Positions 46,490 through 60,058 are shown, counted from the stretch's first letter. The stretch: DNA of 64,000 bases from Adenanthera pavonina (GCA_026686845.1 JAIVEN010000037.1:1364001-1428000), one strand, 5' to 3'. Program-made: numbers and translations. The notes: generated from the sequence alone by a model not told the origin.

Positions 46490-49400
46490 GTATAGTCTCT
46501 CTACCTTCTCTTGACTTGATTTATTGATATTGTTCTGTTACTTTTCTCATTTCTAAACTATTCTCGCTTGTTTCTGGCATTTTTATGGCAGGAAGGTTTA
46601 TGCATTGGATGTTGTTGGGGAAATCCCAGAAGAGCTATGGACTCTGACCTACCTCGCCAATTTGTATGCTTTTTGTTTCCTCATCAATTTTCCAAATTGC
46701 CTTTTCCTGAAATTTCTTGCTAACGATCCTAGGAAGGGTTTCTATTTTTTTTAATGGATTATTTTTCTCGTTACATCCCCTGTTCTTTTATATTCTAAAG
46801 TTTCGTCAAATTGCAATCAGGAACCTGGGCCAGAATTACTTAACGGGTTCTCTTCCTCCAGCCATTGGAAATCTAACTGGCATGCAGTACCTGTAAGGCC
46901 AATCAGTTGAAGTTATAATGCTTCTTGTGCCTATGAATCCTCTCAATTTCTGGCAGGAAAAACTGTCATTTTGGGCAAATTTATACTGTTCAGTTTTGGA
47001 TAGTTTTAATATGTAAATAATATTTTGGTTATTTTAAATAAAAGAAAAATTCAAAGGGTTCATATTGATATGATGGCAAATATTTATTCAAAATGAATCA
47101 TTTTCATTTTTTTTTTCCTTGCCACTAATCAGTTTTCCTTCTTAAATAGAGAGAATTTGGAATTGCTTGTTGTTCCTTATGATACATACTCAGGTACTCA
47201 CACTTATAATGTAAACCCTAATTAGGACCTTGGGCATCAATTCTTTATCAGGGGAGCTTCCAAAGGAATTGGGAAATCTAACCGAGTTAATACTACTGTA
47301 CGTTATCCACTTCCCCTTATAGCAATTTCCTTTTTCCTTTTTCTCTCTTTTTCATTTTTAAATTTTTTTTTGGCCAGTGCTGTAGGTAGAAACTTGATTT
47401 TTGCTTTTCCATAGATTCTGATTCCATTATATTATTCAGAAGTAATATTTGTTTTCTTTTCCTTATCCTTTCAAAAAGGTTTTGTTAATAACTGGAATCG
47501 ATAATGAAGAACATTAAATAACCATGTAGCTTAATTAAATAACATTCTATTTTATAGGAATTAGATTTTTATGAGAAATATATCCTGATGATACTATCCA
47601 GGTGCCAATTAATTATTGTTAATTTTGCAGGGGTCTAGGATCAAACAACTTCTCAGGTTCTATCCCATCTGAACTAGGGAAACTGGTGAAATTGGAACAA
47701 CTGTAAGTCTCACCACGGTCTGTGCTTCTATAATTTTTGTTATGACCAAATTGAAAGAGTCCCACATTGGAAGTAAGTGATTCTATTTCTAATGTCAAGC
47801 TTACAAGAATACAGTGTTTCAACTTCATAAATTTTAATCTTTAATTTATGTTGAATTATTTTATAGAATATATCAAGCCACATGCTGGCTAGTATGTTGC
47901 TTGCAATTTTCCAGAAATACTAATGATCAAAGAATTAATGTCTGAGACTGGTAGGTTATAGCAAAACTAACTGACAAACAATTTGCATTACATCTTGCCT
48001 CTCAAATATTTACTTGTCTTGTTACCTCTTATAAAAAATAATGAGTCCTTTCTTCCCATGCTTAGAATTTATATACTACATTTCAAATGTATTTGATGGT
48101 AGTATATATATAACAGATCGGTAATTTATTACTGGCAACACTCCTGTCAATCCCGTTTTGTGTCTTTCTTGTTAAAACAGTGTGCTGAGGCCTCTTATAT
48201 GCCTAAAAGTTAAATTCTTGAGTTGGTTCTGGATTATGTCAACTATTAAGTCTTTTTATTTAAAAATTGCAATATAATATGAATTTATTGATCTTTGTAT
48301 GATCAGAAGATGATATAAATTTCAATGAACATTTTTATGCAGCTACTTAGATAGTTCGGGACTTAGTGGCCAGATTCCTCCCACTTTTGCTAATCTTAAA
48401 AACCTGGGGACAGTGTAAGATATTGCTACTTTTTCTTATCTCTTACATGATAATAATAATAGCAATGATGAAATAACAGGTTTTTCCGTTTGTCCAGATG
48501 GGCTTCAGACATGGAACTCACAGGCAGAATACCTGACTTCATAGGAAATTGGTCTAAGTTGACAGTCTTGTAAGACATTATTGGTACCCTTTTGTTTTTA
48601 AAAAAAATTAAGTTGAACTTTTTATGCATTTGGAAGTGGAATGGGAAGTTTTGAATTGACTGTTTGATATTTGTAATGAGCATTGAGCTCGTCTAGGTAC
48701 CCCGCAAGTTTTTTAGCCTTTTTTTTCCAATTTGTTCAGCTTTAAGTTCATTGGTTTTGGTTGGAATAAGGGGCGTGAAGTCCTTTGACTGTGCTTTATT
48801 TCAAGGAATGACGTCATGACTTTGGTTGGAATGACATGCCAGAGGTTTTAATCAGAAGTTTCTACTGTTTCATCTTTGGAGATCATTAGTTTACAGTCCC
48901 CCAGTGAATTTCAGGGTTTTCCCTCGTGCACTTACAAAGGGACTGGAAAGCGCCTTTGAGCTAACAAGTCTTTAATATTAAAATATGGTTTTGGGAGGCC
49001 TACTGTGTTATTGTATAGTTTTCTTTTCTCATCAATGAATTCCTTTTCTATTTAAAGAAGGTAGTTAAATCTTTTCTTATAAAAAAGTTGTGTGCAAAAA
49101 ATTCTTTCGGATGTGAAATATGAATAATTGTTTTGATGCTTGTATATTCTATTCCAAAAATGTGTACTCACAGAGTAGAATTATGTTCTGATAGGAGGTT
49201 TCAGGGTAATTCTTTCAAAGGCCCAATACCATCGTCATTTAGCAATCTGACTTCTCTTACAGAGTTGTAAGTACCATCACCATTTTACTTGCATGAATTT
49301 TGCAGATTCATAGGAGCTAATTGTATAATGCATAACTCAAATGTAGGAGAATAAGTGAAGTATCTAATGGGAGCTCCTCACTGGCTTTTATAAGGAATAT

Positions 49401-52400
49401 GAAGTCTTTGACTATCTTGTAAGTTGTATGGCAAAGGCTACCCTAATAATTTTGAGTCTGCCTGCTACTTACATTTTTTTTCCTACAATGTAGTATAGCA
49501 ATTTGGTTACAAATCTTGCAGGGTACTGAGGAATAACAATATTACTGATTCAATTCCATCCAATATTGGTGAATTTCTAAATTTGACCCAGCTGTGAGTA
49601 TTACCTGTTTTTGTAACTTTTCAGATACGTACAAACTATCCACATAATTAAATAGATACAGACTAGTCAATATTAGCTGTTAGCCTTGCTGTCCTTGATA
49701 TCAGAGGATTTACCTGATTTCAAGGGATCCACTCAACCTATTATTTCCTTTCTCAGTTTCTTAATCATGTAGCATTTTTATAAAAATTTATTTCTCTTAA
49801 TGCTCTTGTTTCATGGGATTCTAGTGTTTGGTCTGTAGCCATGATCCCTGTATAATAGCCAATAGCATTTTCAAATAATAAAATGAAAAGAATGAAAAGA
49901 ACAGAAGCATAGCTTTTAATTTTCTTCAATTTGTTTGCCAGAAAATATTAAATCAGACGGTGATTTCCACTGGATATATTTAACCTGAACCTATATTGTT
50001 TAACTATCGGACAACCCTTAGTTTTTTCAACTTATTCTATCAAAATGAAATGTTCATCAGGCCGAATGATTTGTGATTAGAACGCAATGTCTTTGCCACT
50101 GGCTCAGGGTTAACTTGCTAGTTTACCAGGGTTTTTCAGTACAACAATAACAACATTAACCTGGGTTCTTCAATAACTTTCCAAAATCTATTTCTCTTTT
50201 ATTCTCTTGAGTTGTGTTTGTGTTTCAAATCCAGATGATTATATATACGTGCTGGATTATGCAGGGATTTGAGCTTCAATAATATCACGGGACAGATTCC
50301 AGGATCACTTTTCAATCTGAGTTCACTATCATACTTGTAATATATATGCCATGCCTAAGTTTTTAAATTATGGATTTCCTGACATGCCTTGATTATTGGA
50401 TTAAAGCAGGATTTGTTTTTCTCCAATTTCAGGTTTCTTGGAAATAATAAACTGAGCGGTACTTTCCCTACCCAGATAAGCCCGTCTCTTCTCAATATGT
50501 GAGTTTCTTGACATATTTAGACTCTGCAGCATCTTAGTGCATTAAGAATGGAGTTTAATATGTGTAGTATAAATATTTTTGTGTGTATCTGCATTAATAT
50601 TATTATATATTCTTAACAAATCTTATATATCAAATGAATTTTACAAATACCAACACTTTTACTGTTTTCAAACTTAGAGGATGGCCATATATCTTCCTAT
50701 TTGTCGATATTCAAATATGCTAATTCTGTATCCATCTATCTATAAGATTAATATCTACAGGTTCATTCCCGCGGTGCTTGGGAAATATAAGTTGGTCAAA
50801 TCTTGTCAATTTTAAACTTAAGCTTCTGTTACTAAACTAATTCTAATTATTATAAGCTTAATTATTCAATGCAGTGCCTGTCATCTCTATATGGTATTTA
50901 CTTAACCAACTTGAATGAATGCTTACAGAGACTTGTCCTACAACAGTCTATCAGGGAGCCTCCCTTCTTGGGTAAACCAACAAAATTTACAACTGTGAGT
51001 GGTTTGGCATTATGATTATCATCATCATCATTCTTTTTCCACAACTTTTTGTCATTATTTGAGTTTCAAAAGTTCCTTGCTTTACTTTAACTAGCAAGCC
51101 CTCTTTGTAACTTAAAATATGCAATTCCTTATGTACAAATCATATTTTAGGTAGATTTTAAGAAGAGAAAGAGAGAGAGGATTCGATTTTCTACTTGTCA
51201 ACCTGAGAAGAACGCAACACAACATCTATATAGAGGGAGACAAAGGTCTGTCCTCCTGACCATGAATAATGCAGCAGTGAAAAGTAGAATGAATGACCCA
51301 GATTTTCTAGACTTTAATGGTGCTAAATAAGGAAAATATACATTTGATAATAAAGCAAGAAATAGAAATAAAATATGACATGGTAAAAATTTAGGCAGAT
51401 AGAGTCATTGTCATAGGACACAAATTTTTAAGGCATAGTGTGTATAGTGTTTATTTATCAATTTATAATAATGATGGGGATTTAAGTAGTGTGAAATGCT
51501 TCAATTCCACATGGGATGATTTATAGGTATTTAAGTGGGTTAATTCTCCCATATTAATTGCTAGTTTTTGGGGAAAGGTTCTCCATCTCACTTGAGTGGA
51601 ATCAATTGGTATCAGAGCTGGTGGTTGACATGAGTGAAGTGTCGTAGAGTGTAACTGCCAAGACATTGCTACGGGGGCCCAATGGGAACTTGGGCAGTAT
51701 GAGATGCCTAAGTCCCTTATTGAGTAGTATGGGATGCTTAATAGGTATTTAAGTATGTTAATTCTTCCACATCAATAGCTAATTTTTGGAGGAGGGTTCC
51801 TCATCTCACTTGAGTACTCATTAGATAACTTTCTTATAATATATTACATATTAGCAAAGTACAGTATCGAGCTCTATAACATGAATACCAAGAGATTAGT
51901 GAAACAAATGTGAGAGGAAATGTATTGTAGAATGTATATAAGAGATTTACAATTTGAAAGACATAATAGGGAAACAAAATCCCAATTTAGGTTAGTAACT
52001 TAGTGTAGAATGATTTGTTTAGTATTTTCAGTCACTAATTTTATGGTTATAGCAAGTTTCATTCTCTCATAATAATTTTCGATAGCATAATAAAATCATT
52101 CATGACATTTTATCATTGTTAAAGCAGATTAAAGTTAAGTACATGCTTTAATGTCATTGTTGAAAAATTAGATAACAACTTGAGTAAGGGTTAGCTCTTT
52201 ATACAACAACAATAGCCTTTTCCCACTGAGTGAGGTTGGTTACATGGATCATATAGCACTATTGGGCTCTATCAAAACCTATCTCTTCAGATATGTCATT
52301 AGTCAAGAGGTCCTACTCTATAACCTTTTTTAGTGTTCTTCTTGGTCTTCCACTATGCTTTATTATAAGGCTAAAGATCATCTTATCAACTCTCCTCACT

Positions 52401-55400
52401 AGCTCTTCTAGTGATGTCCTTTGTACATGTCCAAACCACTTTAATCGATTTTCCACCATTTGCTCTTTAATAGGTGTTACTCTAACTTTTCTTCATGTGC
52501 AATCATTTCTAATTTTGTATTTTTTGTTATGACCACAAATCTATCTTAAATTCTCATCTTTGCTGTTTTTATCTTATGCTCTTATTGTCCCTTTAAACCT
52601 AACATTCACCGTCATAAATCATCACTGGTTTTATAGCAATTCGATAAAACTTTCCTTTTAAGTTTAGTAGGAACTTTGCGATCATGAATAATTTCTTATG
52701 CTTTTTTGCACTTTAACCACCTAACCCGTATCCTATACATGAGATCTTCATCAATTTCATTGTCACTTTGTATAAGGTTTAGCTCTTTATAATGTAAATT
52801 AATACATTTTTTAGATTTTCTTGCTCTCTCTCTCTACACACACACACACATATTATGGTGATCCTAACAGTGATTTTTATGGGGTCATATGCAGCAATTT
52901 GGTTGCTAACAACTTGACAATAAATGGTTCAAATAGCAGGTGATTATTTTGCTTTTGATTTAATGAAGATAATGACAAGGACAATGACAACGATGACAAT
53001 ATTGTGTGTGTATATATATTATTTTTGTCATGTTGAAGCTTATTGGATATCACTTTTCTTTTTGCACAACAATGTAACTCCTTAGAGATCAAAAGAGGTA
53101 ATTTAAGAGGTTTATTATATATCTTTTAGATGGGTACTACTACTGGAGTTGTTTCACTTGGGACTCATTTAATACACAAAATGAAAAAGTATAGAAAAGG
53201 AAAAAAGAATGAAAAAGTGATTTTATAGATGAAAAATCATTCTCGAGCCCTACTTTAAAAAGGTAATAGAAAAATACAGAAATTGTTGAGTAATGGTAAT
53301 ATGGATATAATGAAATTACAAAATGCATTGCTTTCACCTTTACCATTTCCTCATCATACCAAACAAGGCCTTAAAGAGCTTCTTTTCATTAAATGAATTT
53401 AATTCCTTAATTTGCACATATCTAAACAAATGCTTCAATAACTAGACATAGATAATTGAAAGTTACATGTGCATTTCTGGTTTGATGTATACTCTTTTCT
53501 CTTGCAGTGGTCTTCCTTCTGGACTCAACTGTTTGCAGCAAAATTTTCCCTGTAATCGCGGCACGGGAAGATGTAAGTACCTCTTAGGTTTAGTCTGTCA
53601 AGGCAGGAACCAAAACTGGAAAGAAAGAGTAATCTCACATAACCTTTATGGATGGTATTATCGAGATTCTCCGGTGTAGACCAAAACATTTTTACCTTTG
53701 AAACCCCAAGAAGACAAACTTCTAAGTTTTGCCTTTTCTTTAATTGACTTGAAACCTTGCATATATCTTTTTAAAGTCTTCCATTTTTCCAAATTGCATG
53801 CATGGTGTGACATTAAATCCCATCAATAGCCCAAAGTTTTATGGAAAACTATGTAGTCAAATAGGATCACATGGCGCCAATTGGGGGGACGAGAAGTTAT
53901 TTGTGAGCTTAATCTTTTTACAATGCCAAGAGCTGCAAAGAATAGGAAAGTCTTCTAAGTATCTTTCTTTGCCTATTGTATTAATATAAAATAGACATGG
54001 AGAAATTAGTTATAAGGACACAACAACATTGTCTCGTCATTAATTCTTTATTTGGTAGTTTCTTCTCATATTTTTCTCAGCATTCATTTCCTATATCATT
54101 CTGTGGAAAACTAGAGCATCAGAGCTGCTCTGTTTCATCTTATTTTGAGAAAAAGAGTGAGACAGAATAAAAGGGTGCTGGACCCACCAAGTTTGGCCAG
54201 TCAATTCCACAAAATTAGGACACTAAAAACAGAAGTTCATTTTCGAAAAATAATGAAAAAAAGAATATTCAAACTTTGACTGCAAGATAATGCTACTTAA
54301 GGAATTAAATTAATCACTTTCTTTTTTGATACATTGAAATAGCCCTGTTAAATGTTTCTACGCAGATTCTGACTTTCAAATCAAGTGTGGTGGTCCTCCA
54401 ATTACAACAGCAGATAGAACTCAGTATGAAAGTGATAATGAGACCCTTGGTCCTGCTACTTATTTTGTTACTGATACAACCAGATGGGCAGTTAGCAATG
54501 TTGGGTTATTTACTGGGAACAGCAATCCTCTATATACAAGTTCTGTGTCTAATCAATTCACTGGTACTGTGGACTCAGAGCTTTACCAGACAGCCCGGCT
54601 CTCTGCTTCTTCATTAAGATACTATGGCCTGGGGCTGGAAAATGGGGATTACAACATCACCCTGTATTTCTCAGAAACATCTATTCTAGATACTACTACT
54701 ACATGGAGAAGTCTTGGAAGACGGGTCTTTGATATATATATCCAGGTACATATGATTTTATCTCGAGGCCTAATGGAAGTCACTTACTTTCTTTGGGAAG
54801 CACCCTATCTGTCTGTCTATAAATTAGGTTAAGTACAAAGAGTAGAATATGTGGCACAAGTCCAGCCCATTAATCATTAGCTGACTTGTTTTAACCTAGC
54901 TGTTACATTTAGACTACTCTTACAATAACAGCGTTAGTTGGATATACATAACTGAACTGATTTTCTTTTGTCTTGAACTTTTGGGATGAGTGGCAATCCA
55001 ACGTCGTGCATAAGCAACATATATTCTTGAATAACATTAGGAGGTTGAGCAAATCTACGAATAACATATGTTATTCTCTCGTTGAGAGAATAACATATGT
55101 TATTCTCTCGTTGGAGGTTGAGCAAATCTACAAATAAGAAGATTTAGAAAATCTAATCTTGTTCATTTTGTCTGTCCACGTTTATAATATTCAAATACAA
55201 AATTACAAAAGTTATAATTATAATTTTTTCATTTAAAACTTGTCTTAACTAACACATTTTAATAGAATAAATAAAATGTGTGAGAAATATCTGTAGCTTT
55301 CACAAAACAGCTTAGATTTTTGTATTGAAATGGTCATTGGCATGATGCATGGTATGACATTTTCTTTCCAAAGACAGTGCATTCTTGAATTACTGCACCC

Positions 55401-58400
55401 CATTTTTATGATTTTGTCCTTCACCTTAGGCTTATTAATTGGTGTATTCTATCGTTTTTTTTTCTTTTGCGGAAAATGTATGGTGTCTTTTAATTCTAGA
55501 GGAATCTTGCTTGTCTTTTATAAGGGGCCGAAGTATGAATATTTGAAATTACAAACTTCTGTCATGCTTCCTATTTGAAATCCTTGCTCTTTCCTTTTCC
55601 CCCTTATTTTTGCCTCCTTCTTCATTCATTTCTTTTTCTTTTTTTCCATTACAGGGGAATCGTGTTTTGAAGGATTTTAACATAAAAAAGGAAGCTGGAG
55701 GGGCCTCTTTTAGAGCTGTACAAAAGGATTTTCGGGTTCATGTGTCAGAAAACTATCTTGAGATCCATCTCTTTTGGGCTGGAAAGGGGACTTGCTGCAT
55801 ACCGGCTCAAGGTACTTATGGCCCTCTGATTTCAGCAATCAGAGCTACCCCAGGTAAAACTGTACAAAATAGTCAGCCGATGAGAAGTTCAGTTACTGAT
55901 TTCCTAAATGAAAGATGGTGATGTATGACCTTAATGTGGTCTGCTTATGTGTTGTATAGATTTCATTCCCACTGTCAGTAATGAACCTCCAACCAGCAAA
56001 AAGAACAGAACTGGTCTGATTGTGGGAATTGTTGTTGGTATTGGAGTTGTAAGCTTTCTGTCTGTTCTTGGGGCTTTCTGTATCGTTCAGAGAAGAAAGC
56101 ATCATGGTGATGGTGATGAAGGTAAAAGAAACTTCTCACAACACACACACACACACACACACATGACTCTTTAAATTGTAACTCTATTCTTAAATAACAT
56201 TTCAGATTATACAGTGCCTGTTCAAGCAGCAATTTGTTAAAATCATATGGGACATACCTTAATCTGTGTTTGTCCTCAATGACAGGACATTTGCCAGTTT
56301 CATCATAGCATTTTCAATCCATGTGTGGGTTTTGCTACTAAGCATAACCAAAAGATTAAAAGAAACACTAGTTCAGTTGAACTAGTTCAATTGAACTTAA
56401 AACGCAAAGTTGGCATAAGAGTGCAAGTTTTTCTTCTAACTTTATTAGAAAACGTGGTATCAGCACCACATTACAGCCTATTAGTTTCTCTTTTTCAATC
56501 TATAACCTTGTTCATGTCTAATATGCAGAGCTTTTAGGTATTGATGCAAAGCCATACACTTTCAGTTATTCTGAGTTAAGGAGTGCTACAGATGACTTCA
56601 ATCCTGGCAACAAGCTTGGAGAGGGAGGTTTTGGACCTGTTTATAAGGTGAATATTCTGTGAAGGGATTTGGATGACAACCGCATTGCATGTCATTGCCT
56701 CATCATTATCGATGTTACTGATGAGATCTGCTAGGGGTGTATAAATAGAAACTTCTGGGGCTTTATCATGTCAAACAAAAAAGAATTTTATTATTTATGC
56801 TATCAGAACACATCATACTGTAGCTGTAGCCTTTATTTAAGAGAATAACCGCTTTCTTTTTTTATATCAGGGAACACTTAATGATGGAAGAGTAATTGCT
56901 GTGAAGCAACTATCTGTAGGATCTCATCAAGGAAAGAGCCAGTTCATCGCTGAGATTGCTACTATATCTGCTGTGCAACATCGTAATCTTGTTAAATTAT
57001 ATGGATGCTGCATTGAAGGAAATAAGAGACTTCTTGTTTATGAGTATTTAGAAAACAAGAGTCTTGATCAAGCATTATTTGGTATGATGTTGTTATGTTT
57101 TCTACTTTTTGTGTTTGTTTGTCTGTGTATATCTCCATGCTTATCTGCCTTTGCCATCATTCCTGTTGATTTTACTTAGTATATATGTCACTTATGTGTT
57201 GCAGGAAATTGTTTAACTCTCAACTGGCCCACACGCTATGATATCTGCATGGGTGTAGCAAGAGGTTTAGCTTATCTTCATGAAGAATCTCGGCTCCGTA
57301 TTGTCCACCGTGATGTAAAGGCTAGTAATATTCTGCTCGATCATGAGCTTACCCCAAAAATATCTGATTTTGGTTTAGCCAAATTATATGATGATAAAAA
57401 GACCCATATAAGCACCCGTGTGGCTGGAACAATGTAAGTCATTAACACTTAATTTCTTTCTCCTTTTAGGTTACATAAATTTTTATGCACGTTTTATTTA
57501 TTTTTTTTATGATATTACTTGCATATTCTTGTTTTGATAAACTCTAAACTATCAATAGTGGATATCTTGCTCCGGAGTATGCCATGCGTGGGCACCTTAC
57601 AGAGAAAGCAGATGTATTTTCCTTTGGTGTTTTGGCCCTGGAGATAGTTAGTGGGAGGCCAAATTCTGATTCAAGCTTGGAAGGGGAAAAGATGTATCTT
57701 CTAGAATGGGTGTGTACCTACCTCTCTGTTTCCTAAGATTGCGGGGAACTTTTTTGCTCATGTTTTCTATTTTTAGTAAAATTGAAAATATAGAATTTCA
57801 GGATGTAATTTATCTTGAGCACATTCCCTGACAATATTGTCAAACATGTTTAATTGTCCTCAACGTCGATTGTGTTCTAGTATTGAGTAACACTTAACTC
57901 ACCTTGTTGGACTTAGAGATTGTGAATAGCTCTATCTGGAAGAGTTCTGATACGTACACGTTCTCATCTGGTCTATTATAATTCACGTTGCACCTGGCAT
58001 GCATCTTCACTGTATTTTGGATATGTAGTTATAATCCGAAGTGTAAACACGACCGTTTTGCTAACGCAGCGAATGAGTCAGAATCATATCTCATTCACAT
58101 TTTTGCTGAAAGAAAAAGCATTCTGCTTTATGTTCCAACGTCATATGTGTGTGGGCCTTAGCCTAATTAGTTTTAATGATTTCTGGGTCCACTCCACAGG
58201 CTTGGCAGCTGCATGAAAACAACTGTATAATTGGACTGGGAGATCCTAGACTATCATCAGGTTTCAATGAGGAAGAAGTTAAAAGAATCGTGGGGATATC
58301 TCTTCTGTGCACTCAATCATCACCACTGTTAAGGCCAGCCATGTCCCGGGTAGTGGCAATGCTTTCTGGAGATATTGAAGTGAGCACTGTAAGTTCAAGG

Positions 58401-58586
58401 CCTGGATACTTGACAGACTGGAAATTTGATGATGTGAGCAGCTTCATGACTGGCTTGGCCACAAGAGCATCTGATACAAGTCAATATAACTCATCCGCAA
58501 GTACCAGCACAGTCAGTGGTGCAGACCAATCAGCTGGAGATGCTTCTAAACCTATCCTTCATCACACTCTTGGTGAAGGTAGGTAA
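45190..58586 (+). CDS. LRR-malectin receptor-like serine/threonine kinase (LRR-VIII-2), intact copy 2
   Basis: A 24-exon gene whose exons total 3105 nt and encode 1034 residues, the usual length for the At1g56140 group. Order by residue: signal peptide about 1-33, LRR cap to about 102, twelve LRRs about 102-386, linker to about 422, malectin-like domain about 423-615, transmembrane helix about 632-657, kinase about 694-970, Ser/Thr-rich tail. Kinase residues are complete: glycine loop GEGGFG (700-705), Lys721, Glu737, HRD (814-816), DFG (834-836) and APE, so an active RD kinase is expected. The protein should sit in the plasma membrane and pass an external signal inward. Relatives act in immunity and cell-death control (LIK1, LMK1), but its ligand is unknown. 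All introns have GT-AG ends. Confidence 0.93.
46592..50994 (+). CDS. Copy 2 exons 3-14: twelve leucine-rich repeat exons
   Basis: Exons are 46592-46663, 46821-46892, 47226-47297, 47631-47702, 48343-48414, 48498-48569, 49195-49266, 49347-49418, 49522-49593 and 50265-50336, each exactly 72 nt, then 50433-50498 and 50929-50994, each 66 nt. Each starts with the third base of a Leu or similar codon, so exons are interchangeable repeat units. The encoded pattern is LxLGxNxLSGxIPxELGNL, forming the ectodomain solenoid. Exon 8 here keeps the base missing from copy 1. Confidence 0.93.
51490..51817 (+). mobile_element. TRIM-like element with two short LTRs
   Basis: Two ~115-bp direct repeats (51490-51600 and 51697-51817) share TAGGTATTTAAGT, GTTAATTCT and TCTCACTTGAGT. 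TGGTATCAGAGC at 51607-51618, right after the first, is a perfect initiator-Met primer site. The interior is about 95 bp and non-coding. Related sequence at 22875-23033 in copy 1's intron 14 shows that it predates the duplication. Confidence 0.7.
52203..52773 (-). mobile_element. RTE-type LINE fragment in copy 2 intron 14
   Basis: Minus-strand RTE tail: at 52203-52212 (TTG)n, then the complement of CCCACTGAGTGAGGTTGG, followed inward by reverse-transcriptase 3' sequence similar to 32495-33314. It is flanked by a 17-bp direct repeat with one mismatch (52186-52202 and 52774-52790, both ending TTAGCTCTTTAT). Copy 1 has this target once, uninterrupted, near 30358-30380. The insertion is therefore younger than the duplication and is 5'-truncated. 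Confidence 0.85.
52895..55853 (+). CDS. Copy 2 exons 15-18: linker and malectin-like domain
   Basis: Exons are 52895-52939 (45 nt), 53508-53572 (65 nt), 54366-54745 (380 nt) and 55655-55853 (199 nt). The linker has a Cys pair ([14 protein letters not shown]). The malectin part runs [84 protein letters not shown] and [18 protein letters not shown]. Malectin-type folds bind carbohydrate in animals; the plant ligand is unknown. The exon 18 donor is a normal GT, unlike copy 1. Confidence 0.92.
55960..56121 (+). CDS. Copy 2 exon 19: transmembrane segment
   Basis: 162 nt. It encodes the stalk ([10 protein letters not shown]), one helix ([20 protein letters not shown]) and a basic inner flank ([11 protein letters not shown]), giving a type I membrane protein with the kinase inside the cell. 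Confidence 0.92.
56529..58586 (+). CDS. Copy 2 exons 20-24: protein kinase domain and tail
   Basis: Exons are 56529-56647, 56871-57081, 57205-57433, 57559-57709 and 58200-58586 (119, 211, 229, 151 and 387 nt). Motifs in order: [13 protein letters not shown] before the domain, [102 protein letters not shown] and [13 protein letters not shown]. The tail is Ser/Thr-rich and ends GEGR with TAA at 58584-58586. One exchange from the usual ELVDPRL-like block is IIGLGDPRL. Confidence 0.93.
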
Positions 58587-59575
58587 GATCGAATTGATTA
58601 ATGATGTTTTCTTCTTGGTTCCCTATTCATGTGTGTAATATACACAAGAGAATGAGATTGAGCTCCTCGAAGTTTTTCTCCCCCTACTCTGTATTGTTTG
58701 TATTATAACCACTAAATTCCCCTGTATCATTAAAATTTGTAGCCTCTCCATTTTTCGTTCGCATGTAAATAAAAAATGTCACCTCTCATTCAACATGGAT
58801 AAAATACTTGAGAAATGAAAATTATGTACTCATGACGTGGAAACGCTGCAATATAAGCTCCATTTGCGATGCACATATCATATTGAATCCTGACGTAGTA
58901 TAGTGTGTGTATATATATATATATATATCCTAATCCATAAACGTAAATCTCAAAATAATTATGCATTTAATAGTTTTCTTCGTCCACTCAAATTAAACTG
59001 TATTATAACAATTTTATTCGTTATTAGCAATCACTTAAATTTTGTCAATGTCTTGACTGGAAAAATTTTTACTTCATCAATAAAGTAAAATTTCTTAGTG
59101 AAGGTAGGTAAGAATTGATTAATGATATTTTCTTTCTGGTTCCCTATTCATGTTTGTAATATACACAAGAGAATGAAATTATGCTCCTAAAAGTTTTGTT
59201 CTTTTTCCTAATCTGTATTGTTTTTATTATAACCGCTACATTCCCATGTACCATATAAGCTCCTTCCCGTTGCTCGTTTTGAATTCTAACGAAGTATATA
59301 TATATATATATACACATGGATATATGTACCCATCCATAAACACATGAATGAAATACTTGAGAAATGAAAATTATGTACTCATGACGTGGAAACGCTGCAA
59401 CATGGATAAAAAATTATGTATGGTTTTTATTATAACCGCTGCATTCCCATGTATCATATAAGCTCCTTCCCGTTGCTAATTTGAATTCTAACGCAGTATC
59501 CATATATATATATATATATATATATGGATATATGTACCCATCCATAAACACATGAATCTCAAAATAATCTTCGAG
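58587..59575 (+). repeat. 3' flank of copy 2 with repeated 3' segments
   Basis: The 3' UTR of copy 2 (from 58587, possible AATAAA near 58778) is followed by a second version starting at 59094 with CTTAGTGAAGGTAGGTAAG. These are the last codons and stop of a family member, followed by its own 3' UTR. A ~200-bp segment is then tandemly repeated (about 59227-59345 and 59427-59560; both contain CATATAAGCTCCTTCCCGTT and TTGAATTCTAACG). A self-complementary TATCC(AT)nGGATA tract lies at about 59497-59533. Confidence 0.8.
59094..59112 (+). pseudogene. Tail of a third receptor-kinase copy
   Basis: The bases CTTAGTGAAGGTAGGTAAG give LSEGR and a stop. Copy 1 ends LSEGR, stop (TGA), while copy 2 ends LGEGR, stop (TAA). 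The following ~150 bp match the 3' UTRs of both. No upstream kinase sequence is present, so only the extreme end of the gene remains. Confidence 0.6.
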
Positions 59576-59843
59576 TTATGCTTTTTTTTTTAACCTTTTC
59601 GGTTGTGTATTTACTAATAGCATTCCATCAACTCAGATTAAACTGTATTGTAACCAATTTACTGTCAAAATCTGATCACAAACAGATATACGAAGCCGTA
59701 TGGATTGATACACACAAATACAATATGTGTATCATGTGGCATCCTATTGTAACATTGCTGATGCTAGCACTTCTTTTTTTTGTTGTTGTTAGGAAATATT
59801 AGTATATTGTAGCTAGTCACAATTCCATGCATCATATGAAACT

Positions 59844-60058
59844 TGCACTATGTTTGGTAGGGGAAAAAAGTTAATTTCGAGAAAAGAAAAATGAGAAAGA
59901 AAATTCATTTTAACATGTTTGATTTCTGATGTTATTGGCTGTAAAAAACATAGAGATTTCCAATGGAAGAGTTATAATTAACTATCAAACATATTAAGAT
60001 GGATTTTTTCTTTTCTTTTCCCATTATTGAATTAATTTTCTTTTTACCAAACATTGCA
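59844..60058. mobile_element. MITE-like element
   Basis: The ends TGCACTATGTTTGGTAGGGG and, in reverse, TGCAATGTTTGGTAAAAAG form a short inverted repeat around AT-rich non-coding DNA. No convincing target duplication is seen, so the limits are approximate. Confidence 0.4.

Noticed and set aside
56139..56163. (AC)n repeat after exon 19 as a possible regulatory signal
   Set aside because: A plain microsatellite just inside intron 19; copy 1 has (TA)n at the same place, so it is not conserved.
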